6,183 nt of DNA from Parvibaculum sp. Lineage in GTDB: Bacteria > Pseudomonadota > Alphaproteobacteria > Parvibaculales > Parvibaculaceae. This document shows, one piece after another, positions 1-5,049 of this stretch. The DNA lies in assembly GCA_014359855.1 (NCBI GenBank), contig JACIYQ010000047.1, positions 1 through 6,183 of the forward strand. The letters are read 5' to 3'. The notes beneath the pieces were generated by a model. It saw nothing but the letters and a program-made list of their open reading frames with translations. It searched no databases and was not told the origin of the DNA. Position 1 is the stretch's first letter, and each line of letters begins with the position of its first letter. A program made the translations under genes and the position numbers.

Positions 1-1192
1 CCGGATTGATTGCCGCGTTCGCGGGAGCGACAAGGAAATTGCCTATCTCGCGGCCGGCCATGCGTACTGGACCTTCGGCCTTGTGGAACGCCGCTACGGC
101 ATAGGCCGTCACGCTGTCCACTGGCGCCGTGTTGGCGGCTGCAACCGGTTCCTCGGACAGCTCGGGCTTCGTGGCTGGCAATGTGGCCATTTCGACGGGT
201 TCCGGCAATTCGGTGCCTATGCCACCTTCCGCATAGGTTGCTTCATCCGGGTCGCGTTCGTCCTTGATCGCGGATGCGAGCTGGAACAGCTCGGAGCGAT
301 CCTCGTCCGTCACCATGCCTGCGGGTCGAACGATCGGCTTCGGAGCCGGCGCGAGCGCCGCAAAGCGGGTGTTGCCATCCTTCATCGCCACCGCTCGGGG
401 GAAGGCGCGGTCGAGGATGTCAATCATATGGGCATCACGAATCTTTGCCTTCTCGCCTCCCATAACCACGCCGATCAGGAACTTGTTGTCGCGTTCCACG
501 GTTGCCGTAAGGTTGAAGCCGGAGGCGTTGGTGTAGCCAGTCTTGAGACCCGTGGTGCCTTCGTATTTGCCGAGCAGGTGATTGTGGTTCCGAATGCGGG
601 ACTTCCCCCAAACGAAGTATTCCGTTCCGAAGTAGTGGTAATACTGCGGGAAGTCCTCGCGGATACGCTTCGCAAGCGTCGCCTGGTCGCGGGCGGTTGT
701 CTTCTGGGCGCTGTTGGGGAGGCCGGACGCGTTCTTGTAGGTCGTGCGCGACATGCCCAGTTCCCGCGCTTTTTTTGTCATCATGACAGCGAAATCGTCT
801 TCCGTGCTTGCGAGGAAGGCGCCTGTAGCGGAGGCGACGTCATTCGCCGAGCGCGTGACCAGGGAGAGGATCGCGTCTTCAACGCTGATGGTCTGGCCGG
901 GGCGGAGTCCAAGCTTCGACGGTGGCATGCCCGCGCCGCGTGGCGTCATGGTGATGCGCGATTTCAACGTGAATTTATTGGAGTCTAATCCCTCGAAAAG
1001 GAGGTAGAGGGTCATAACCTTGGTGAGGGAGGCGGGATAGCGATATTCGTCGGCATTACGGGAATAAAGGACGGTGCCTGTATAGGCATCCATCACAAGC
1101 GCCGCCGATTTGGGCGTCGCCGCATGGACTGGAAGTGCCAAAGCCCAAACAAAAGCGGCCAGCATGCTAGCCGTCAGCAGGCGAGCAGCCAT
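1..1192 (-). CDS. D-alanyl-D-alanine carboxypeptidase (peptidase S11, PBP5-like), C-terminus off the left edge
   Basis: This is a periplasmic serine DD-carboxypeptidase that removes the terminal D-Ala from peptidoglycan stem pentapeptides and so limits cross-linking. 397 codons are visible without a stop. Residues 1-24 form a signal peptide: short basic start MAARLL, hydrophobic core, and probable cleavage after VHA. All three penicillin-binding motifs are present in order: SLTK at 55-58 (catalytic Ser55, Lys58), SAN at 115-117 and KTG at 217-219. The catalytic domain ends near residue 265. After it comes an acidic, Pro/Ala-rich stretch (about 280-380) that does not resemble the usual PBP5 C-terminal beta domain, so the missing end may carry another domain. 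I chose the ATG at 1190-1192 because it gives a compact signal peptide. An in-frame ATG at 1244-1246 would add 18 residues, and neither start has a strong ribosome binding site. The gene diverges from clpS. The family assignment is very secure; the exact paralogue name is not. Confidence 0.95.
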   Translation of the reverse strand, partial: MAARLLTASMLAAFVWALALPVHAATPKSAALVMDAYTGTVLYSRNADEYRYPASLTKVMTLYLLFEGLDSNKFTLKSRITMTPRGAGMPPSKLGLRPGQTISVEDAILSLVTRSANDVASATGAFLASTEDDFAVMMTKKARELGMSRTTYKNASGLPNSAQKTTARDQATLAKRIREDFPQYYHYFGTEYFVWGKSRIRNHNHLLGKYEGTTGLKTGYTNASGFNLTATVERDNKFLIGVVMGGEKAKIRDAHMIDILDRAFPRAVAMKDGNTRFAALAPAPKPIVRPAGMVTDEDRSELFQLASAIKDERDPDEATYAEGGIGTELPEPVEMATLPATKPELSEEPVAAANTAPVDSVTAYAVAAFHKAEGPVRMAGREIGNFLVAPANAAINP

Positions 1193-1425
1193 GCCCGTCA
1201 GGTTTGAGGATTTGCGCGCAGTACTCGTGAGCGCAGGCCCCTGCATGTCACTTTAACCCCTCTTACGGCACACCCTGCCTGTGTGTGCCATGAACTTATC
1301 CCCAGAAACTGTAGCGGCAGAACTATAGTTTGCGAAGAGCCTTCACACGAAAAATCGCTAAAATCCCAAGTATCTCGTGCCGTTAGTGCTCTGGGACGAG
1401 GATAGGCAGTGTGTGTTACCAATTT

Positions 1426-1452
1426 ATTAACAGGGTTAATATTTTGTTAACC
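1426..1452. promoter_or_regulatory. Candidate CtrA-type binding site, TTAA-N7-TTAACC with an extra TTAA half-site
   Basis: TTAA at 1436-1439 and TTAACC at 1447-1452 are separated by exactly seven bases, which fits the TTAA-N7-TTAAC box bound by the alphaproteobacterial cell-cycle regulator CtrA. Read on the minus strand the same site is again TTAA-N7-TTAACC. A third TTAA (1427-1430) lies five bases further left and makes the inverted repeat ATTAAC-AGG-GTTAAT (1426-1440). The site is about 190-245 bases upstream of the two possible carboxypeptidase starts and about 270 bases upstream of clpS. The match is seen directly; CtrA binding is inference. Confidence 0.4.
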
Positions 1453-1499
1453 GGTCGAACCCTCGCCGCGCCGGCCAGCGCAAGGTTCCGAGGCGCTCA

Positions 1500-1518
1500 G
1501 GGGGGAGGGCTGGGAGGG
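1500..1518 (+). other. Predicted G-quadruplex motif
   Basis: Four G-runs on the plus strand (1500-1505, 1507-1509, 1512-1514, 1516-1518) are separated by loops of one, two and one base (A, CT, A). Short loops of this kind are known to favour stable parallel quadruplexes. The motif lies in non-coding DNA about 200 bases upstream of clpS. It overlaps a competing hairpin, GGCTGG (1508-1513) with CCAGCC (1519-1524). If transcription of clpS starts near 1650 the motif acts only as DNA; if a start lies further upstream it would also be in the mRNA leader. Confidence 0.6.
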
Positions 1519-1601
1519 CCAGCCGGAATTGGCGTTCTCTATCGTCTAACAAAGGGGAGGGCGCACGAGACACGTCGCGGCGCTGCCGAATCCGTCTACG
1601 A

Positions 1602-1644
1602 TTGAGATCGATCTTTGATTTTCGCTATGGTCGACTATCTATCA
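1602..1644 (+). promoter_or_regulatory. Candidate clpS-clpA promoter region
   Basis: TTGAGA (1602-1607) is followed after 17 bases by CTATGG (1625-1630), a fair match to the alphaproteobacterial housekeeping pattern of a TTGAC-like -35 and a CTATAT-like -10. A second possibility is TTGATT (1615-1620) with CTATCA (1639-1644) after 18 bases. The palindrome AGATCGATCT (1605-1614) overlaps the first -35 element. No clear heat-shock sigma-32 pattern was found. Transcription would begin about 70-85 bases before clpS. The assignment is tentative because neither hexamer pair is a strong match. Confidence 0.25.
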
Positions 1645-1672
1645 ATAGAGTTGGAAGATTTAGAGTGACTGC

Positions 1673-1711
1673 CGGCAGGCCAGGGTCTGCGGCAGGAAGG
1701 ATTTCGGCAGG
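1673..1711 (+). repeat. Three spaced CGGCAGG copies in the clpS leader
   Basis: CGGCAGG occurs at 1673-1679, 1690-1696 and 1705-1711, with start-to-start spacings of 17 and 15 bases. The last copy overlaps the clpS ribosome binding site AGGAA (1709-1713), six bases before the ATG. The second copy continues as GGAAGG and is also Shine-Dalgarno-like. The copies could be chance, decoy ribosome sites or a protein-binding leader. Confidence 0.5.
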
Positions 1712-1719
1712 AATGGGGT

Positions 1720-2052
1720 ATGTCTGACGACAGGCGGCGCGGTGATGATGACGGAGGCGCGGGTACCGGTGTCATCACGAAGACGAAGCCGAAGACCAAA
1801 AAGCCCTCGCTCTACAAGGTGTTGCTGCTCAACGACGATTACACTCCGATGGAATTCGTCGTTCATGTGCTGGAACACTTCTTCAACAAGGGGCGTGAGG
1901 AGGCCACATTGATCATGCTCCACGTTCATCAGCATGGCGTGGGGGTTTGTGGCTTGTATACGTATGAAGTGGCGGAGACGAAGGTGACGCAGGTGATGGA
2001 TTTTGCGCGCCAGCACCAGCACCCGCTGCAATGTACGATGGAGAGAGAGTAA
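1720..2052 (+). CDS. clpS: ATP-dependent Clp protease adaptor ClpS
   Basis: This cytoplasmic adaptor binds proteins carrying bulky N-terminal (N-degron) residues and hands them to ClpA for degradation by ClpAP. It can also reduce ClpA action on other substrates. The protein has 110 residues, the normal size. The N-terminal extension (1-30) is two-part, first acidic and Gly-rich, then basic (KTKPKTKKP); such extensions are known to engage the ClpA pore. The core starts at YKVLLLNDD. The N-degron pocket residues known from E. coli are all present with an offset of four: Asn38, Asp39, Asp40, Met44, Met66, His70 and Leu103. The family pattern LHVHQHG lies at 67-73. The ATG at 1720 is preceded by AGGAA with a six-base spacer, and an in-frame TGA at 1666-1668 limits the start. 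It lies directly upstream of clpA, as expected of the ClpS1 type in alphaproteobacteria, and is probably co-transcribed with it. Confidence 0.97.
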   Translation: MSDDRRRGDDDGGAGTGVITKTKPKTKKPSLYKVLLLNDDYTPMEFVVHVLEHFFNKGREEATLIMLHVHQHGVGVCGLYTYEVAETKVTQVMDFARQHQHPLQCTMERE

Positions 2053-2074
2053 CCGTTCGTAGTAGCGCGTTCAG

Positions 2075-2092
2075 GCTGTACCCAAGTTCAGC
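2075..2092 (+). promoter_or_regulatory. Small imperfect hairpin before the clpA ribosome binding site
   Basis: GCTGTAC (2075-2081) can pair with GTTCAGC (2086-2092) around a CCAA loop, with one T-T mismatch. It lies in the 57-base clpS-clpA gap and ends just before the clpA Shine-Dalgarno sequence. No T-run follows, so it is not an intrinsic terminator. A GTTCAG direct repeat (2069-2074 and 2086-2091) overlaps it. A role in setting the ClpS:ClpA ratio is possible but unproven. Confidence 0.3.
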
Positions 2093-2094
2093 AG

Positions 2095-2103
2095 AAGGGA
2101 AGG
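2095..2103 (+). promoter_or_regulatory. clpA ribosome binding site supporting a GTG start
   Basis: The purine-rich AAGGGAAGG ends six bases before GTG at 2110-2112. The following codons give Pro-Thr-Phe-Ser, the conserved N-terminus of alphaproteobacterial ClpA, so the GTG is the real start. Confidence 0.8.
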
Positions 2104-2109
2104 TTCGGA

Positions 2110-4494
2110 GTGCCGACGTTTTCACGAAATCTGGAGGAGGGGCTTCATCGTGCGTTGGCGCTTGCCAATGAGCGCAACCACGAATACGCGACCCTGGAAC
2201 ACCTTCTGCTTTCCCTGATGGACGATTCCGATGCCGCCGCGGTGATGCGCGCGTGCAATGTCGACATGGACCTGTTGCGGCAGCAGCTGACGAACTACGT
2301 CGACAACGAACTTTCGAGCCTCGTCGTCGAGAATGGCGAGGACTCGAAGCCAACGGCGGGGTTCCAGCGCGTCATTCAGCGTGCCGTCATTCATGTACAG
2401 TCTTCCGGCCGAGAGGAAGTGACAGGCGCAAACGTGCTTGTTGCGATGTTTGCCGAGCGGGAGAGCCACGCCGCCTATTTCCTGCAGGAGCAGGATATGA
2501 CGCGGTATGACGCTGTAAATTACATCAGTCACGGTATCGCGAAGCGCGGCGACATGAGCGAGACCCGACCTGTGCGCGGTGCGCAGGAAGAGGCGGAGAC
2601 CGGTGAGCGGGGCGCGCGCAAGGAGCGCACAACCGAAGCGCTCGACAATTACTGCGTAAACCTCAACGAAAAGGCGAAGCAGGGGAAAATCGACCCGCTG
2701 ATCGGTCGCGAGCGCGAAGTGGAACGCACGATCCAGATTCTGTGCCGCCGGTCCAAGAACAATCCTCTCTTCGTAGGCGATCCGGGCGTTGGCAAGACTG
2801 CCATCGCTGAAGGGCTTGCCCGCCGTATCGTGAAGGGCGAGGTGCCGGAAGTCCTCAGGAACGCAACGATCTTCTCGCTGGACATGGGAACGCTGCTCGC
2901 GGGCACGCGTTATCGTGGCGACTTCGAGGAGCGCATCAAGGCTGTCATCAAGGAGATCGAGGCCTATCCCGGCGCGATCATGTTCATCGACGAAATCCAC
3001 ACGGTGATCGGCGCCGGTGCGACGAGTGGCGGGGCGATGGATGCCTCGAACCTTCTGAAGCCTGCGCTCGCAAGCGGATCGGTGCGCTGCATCGGTTCGA
3101 CAACGTACAAGGAATACCGGCAGCACTTCGAAAAGGACCGGGCGCTGGTCAGACGGTTCCAGAAGATCGATGTGGCCGAGCCGTCGATTCCGGACTCGAT
3201 TAAGATACTCAAGGGGCTGAAGCCCTATTTCGAGGAGTTCCACAAGGTCCGATACACCAATGATGCGGTGAAGGCGGCGGTGGACCTGTCCGCCAAGTAC
3301 ATGCATGACCGGAAGCTGCCCGACAAGGCGATCGACGTGATCGACGAAGCTGGCGCTTCGCAGATGCTTCTGGCGGAATCCAGACGCAAGAAGACGATCG
3401 GCGTTGCCGAGATCGAAGCGGTGGTCGCCACCATGGCGCGTATCCCGCCGAAGTCGGTTTCGAAGAGCGATACCGAGAAGCTCAAGTATCTGGATACCGA
3501 GTTGAAGCGGGTGGTGTTCGGGCAGGATGCTGCCATCGATGCGCTTGCTGCATCGATCAAGCTCGCGCGCGCGGGACTTCGCGAAGCAGAGAAGCCGATT
3601 GGCTGCTATCTCTTCTCAGGCCCGACAGGTGTCGGCAAGACGGAGGTGGCGCGTCAGCTCGCGGCGGTTCTGGGCGTCGAGATGCTCCGCTTCGATATGT
3701 CCGAGTACATGGAGCGCCACACGGTATCGCGTCTCATTGGCGCACCGCCTGGCTATGTAGGGTTCGATCAGGGCGGTTTACTGACGGACGGCGTCGATCA
3801 GCATCCGCATTGCGTTCTGCTTCTTGACGAGATCGAGAAGGCGCACCCGGATCTCTTCAACATCTTGCTGCAGGTGATGGATCACGGGAAGCTGACGGAT
3901 CACAACGGCAAGAAGATCGACTTCCGTAATGTGGTCCTCATCATGACTACCAACGCCGGTGCGGCCGACATGGCCAAGCCGACGATTGGTTTCTCGCAAA
4001 AGAAGCGGGTGGGCGACGACGAGGATGCGATCAAGCGGCTCTTCACGCCGGAGTTCCGCAATCGTCTCGATGCGGTGATCCCGTTCGGTCATCTGCCAGA
4101 GCGGGTTATCGCGCAGGTTGTCGAGAAGTTCGTTCTCCAGCTCGAGGCTCAATTGGCCGATCGCCACGTCACAATCGAACTCACGCCCGAGGCCAATAAT
4201 TGGCTTGCCGGGCGGGGGTACGACGAGCAGATGGGCGCGCGTCCGCTTGCGCGTGTCATACAGGAGAACATCAAGAAGCCGCTGGCGGACGAGGTTCTCT
4301 TCGGCAAGCTCGTGAAGGGTGGGCATGTGCGCGTCGGCGTGACGGAGGATGCACTTTCCTTCGATATTGAGCCTGCACAACCGCGCAGTCCGAGCGGTGG
4401 CGGTCCGAAGAAGCCGAAGGCGCGCAAACCCCGTGACGGGTCAGGGGGCTCCGGTGGCGGCACGGTGCCGAAAGTACCCTTGCTGGTCGAGTAG
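2110..4494 (+). CDS. clpA: ATP-dependent Clp protease ATP-binding subunit ClpA
   Basis: This is the hexameric AAA+ unfoldase that unfolds substrates, including those brought by ClpS, and threads them into ClpP in the cytoplasm. It has 794 residues, intact, with a GTG start. Domains in order: Clp N-domain (about 1-140), a charged linker (about 150-190), first ATPase module, second ATPase module, C-terminal tail. The first module has Walker A GDPGVGKT (223-230, Lys229), pore loop RYRG (267-270), Walker B Asp294-Glu295 and Arg348-Arg349 at the arginine-finger position. The second has Walker A GPTGVGKT (504-511, Lys510), pore loop GYVG (548-551), Walker B Asp573-Glu574, FRNR (649-652) and sensor-2 GAR (709-711). 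The ClpP-docking tripeptide IGF is at 626-628, which separates it from ClpB; the two N-domain-linked modules without a middle coiled coil agree. The tail after about 755 is a disordered Gly/Pro/Lys stretch ending PKVPLLVE, giving a total length about 36 residues above E. coli ClpA. It follows clpS by 57 bases and ends at an intrinsic terminator. Confidence 0.98.
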   Translation: MPTFSRNLEEGLHRALALANERNHEYATLEHLLLSLMDDSDAAAVMRACNVDMDLLRQQLTNYVDNELSSLVVENGEDSKPTAGFQRVIQRAVIHVQSSGREEVTGANVLVAMFAERESHAAYFLQEQDMTRYDAVNYISHGIAKRGDMSETRPVRGAQEEAETGERGARKERTTEALDNYCVNLNEKAKQGKIDPLIGREREVERTIQILCRRSKNNPLFVGDPGVGKTAIAEGLARRIVKGEVPEVLRNATIFSLDMGTLLAGTRYRGDFEERIKAVIKEIEAYPGAIMFIDEIHTVIGAGATSGGAMDASNLLKPALASGSVRCIGSTTYKEYRQHFEKDRALVRRFQKIDVAEPSIPDSIKILKGLKPYFEEFHKVRYTNDAVKAAVDLSAKYMHDRKLPDKAIDVIDEAGASQMLLAESRRKKTIGVAEIEAVVATMARIPPKSVSKSDTEKLKYLDTELKRVVFGQDAAIDALAASIKLARAGLREAEKPIGCYLFSGPTGVGKTEVARQLAAVLGVEMLRFDMSEYMERHTVSRLIGAPPGYVGFDQGGLLTDGVDQHPHCVLLLDEIEKAHPDLFNILLQVMDHGKLTDHNGKKIDFRNVVLIMTTNAGAADMAKPTIGFSQKKRVGDDEDAIKRLFTPEFRNRLDAVIPFGHLPERVIAQVVEKFVLQLEAQLADRHVTIELTPEANNWLAGRGYDEQMGARPLARVIQENIKKPLADEVLFGKLVKGGHVRVGVTEDALSFDIEPAQPRSPSGGGPKKPKARKPRDGSGGSGGGTVPKVPLLVE

Positions 4495-4529
4495 TTCAAA
4501 AACGGCTAACCGGCTTTGAGAAATGGACA

Positions 4530-4568
4530 GGCGGCCACGAAAGTTTGATTTCGTGGCCGCCATTTTTT
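4530..4568 (+). terminator. Intrinsic terminator of clpS-clpA
   Basis: A perfect 13-bp GC-rich stem (4530-4542 with 4549-4561) closes a six-base loop (4543-4548) and is followed by A and six Ts (4563-4568). It lies 35 bases after the clpA stop and should end the clpS-clpA transcript. Confidence 0.93.
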
Positions 4569-4594
4569 GGATTAGCTAACAGGGACAACAAACA

Positions 4595-4601
4595 AGGGAG
4601 G
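4595..4601 (+). promoter_or_regulatory. Ribosome binding site deciding the VOC gene start
   Basis: AGGGAGG lies six bases before the ATG at 4608-4610. It excludes the longer frame beginning at 4545, whose start would sit inside the clpA terminator hairpin. Confidence 0.85.
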
Positions 4602-4607
4602 CGATCC

Positions 4608-4973
4608 ATGATCGGCTATATCATGCTCGGCACGAACGATCTCGACTGGGCGACCAAATTCTATGAAGCCCTTCTTTCCCTGCTCGGCGCGAAGCAGGCC
4701 ATGACCGACCCTGGCCGGTTCGTTGGCTGGAGCAACGGCAAGGGCCCTATGCTTGCGGTGACCAAGCCTCATGACGGCAACAAGGCGACTTTCGGCAACG
4801 GCACGATGGTTGCTCTTGCCGCCGACTCTCAGGAGACGGTGAACAAGGTGCATGCAAAGGCTCTCAGCCTGGGCGGCACGGACGAAGGTGCACCGGGACT
4901 GCGCGGCGGTACGTTCTATGGCGGGTATTTCCGCGATCTCGACGGCAACAAGCTCGTCGTCTTCCACATGTAG
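4608..4973 (+). CDS. VOC-superfamily (glyoxalase/dioxygenase-like fold) protein of unknown substrate
   Basis: A small cytoplasmic protein of 121 residues with the paired beta-alpha-beta-beta-beta layout of the vicinal oxygen chelate superfamily. The first half runs from MIGYIMLGTNDL through a helix ending in FYEALLSLLGA (18-28). The second half has a helix at about 74-90 (ending ALSLGG) and the closing YFRDLDGNKLVVFHM (107-121), a typical C-terminal VOC signature. The metal ligands of glyoxalase I are not evident: the first strand has no His, and the position after GNKL that is often Glu is Val117. A glyoxalase I reaction is therefore unlikely and I do not propose a substrate. The gene lies between two intrinsic terminators. 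Only 39 bases separate the clpA terminator from its ATG, so its promoter must overlap the terminator or be very compact, or it depends on read-through. The fold assignment is confident; the function is unknown. Confidence 0.9.
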   Translation: MIGYIMLGTNDLDWATKFYEALLSLLGAKQAMTDPGRFVGWSNGKGPMLAVTKPHDGNKATFGNGTMVALAADSQETVNKVHAKALSLGGTDEGAPGLRGGTFYGGYFRDLDGNKLVVFHM

Positions 4974-4979
4974 AAATGA

Positions 4980-5012
4980 AAAGGCCGCCGGTACGCGGTA
5001 CCGGCGGCCTTT
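4980..5012. terminator. Bidirectional intrinsic terminator between convergent genes
   Basis: A perfect 15-bp inverted repeat (4980-4994 with 4998-5012) around a three-base GCG loop has AAA at its left foot and TTT at its right foot. The T-rich stretch continues to the right (TTTCCGTCTTT), and to the left the minus strand reads TTTTCATTTC. It starts seven bases after the VOC stop and lies 17 bases past the stop of the convergent propeller gene, so it can serve both. Confidence 0.9.
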
Positions 5013-5016
5013 CCGT

Positions 5017-5049
5017 CTTTCCTAACCGGTCAGTTCTTTCTTAACCGGT
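5017..5049. repeat. 14-bp near-perfect tandem repeat at the end of the propeller gene
   Basis: CTTTC(C/T)TAACCGGT occurs at 5017-5030 and 5036-5049 with one mismatch and a 19-base period. One copy lies in the last codons of the propeller gene and the other just beyond, touching its TGA stop (5030-5032). It looks like a short local duplication of the gene's 3' end. Confidence 0.6.

Larger units (their letters stand above)
1193..1719. other. Divergent intergenic region between the carboxypeptidase gene and clpS
   Basis: This interval of about 527 bases has no credible gene; the short frames inside it lack ribosome binding sites and protein-like composition. It must hold the promoters of both flanking genes. 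Visible elements, left to right, are: a TTAACC half-site (1253-1258); a 7-bp inverted repeat GGCACAC/GTGTGCC (1267-1273 and 1283-1289); a DnaA-box-like TTATCCCCA (1296-1304); a 10-bp palindrome AACTATAGTT (1321-1330) that could supply a -10 element for the minus-strand gene; an AT-rich cluster of TTAA motifs (1426-1452); a G-quadruplex motif (1500-1518) overlapping a small hairpin (1508-1524); a GAATC (GANTC-type) site at 1588-1592; a candidate clpS promoter (1602-1644); and three CGGCAGG copies (1673-1711). Composition is uneven, with AT-rich 1300-1450 and very GC-rich 1455-1530. Confidence 0.8.

Noticed and set aside
83..988. Long plus-strand open frame opposite the carboxypeptidase gene
   Set aside because: The minus strand encodes a clear S11 carboxypeptidase with all three active-site motifs. 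The plus-strand translation is Arg/Cys/His-rich with no recognisable domain and is a GC-driven shadow.
1198..1422. Small minus-strand frame (74 codons) upstream of the carboxypeptidase gene
   Set aside because: No ribosome binding site, no protein-like pattern, and it would fill the region that must hold promoters.
1445..1470. GGTTCGA on the minus strand resembling a tRNA T-loop
   Set aside because: The flanks do not form a five-base-pair T-stem and no anticodon or acceptor arms can be folded around it.
1411..1605. Small plus-strand frame (64 codons) starting with GTG
   Set aside because: It runs through the TTAA cluster and the G-quadruplex tract, giving a Gly/Arg-rich product without a ribosome binding site.
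1590..1650. Heat-shock (sigma-32-type) promoter for clpS-clpA
   Set aside because: No CTTGAA-like -35 lies at a proper distance from the CTATCT/CTATCA elements, so the claim could not be supported.
2122..3306. 394-codon minus-strand open frame inside clpA
   Set aside because: It lies fully opposite conserved ClpA coding sequence, has no ribosome binding site or domain, and is explained by codon bias on the other strand.
4545..4607. Upstream start for the VOC gene at 4545
   Set aside because: It begins in the terminator hairpin and lacks a ribosome binding site, whereas ATG 4608 has AGGAGG-like AGGGAGG at good spacing and matches the usual VOC N-terminus.
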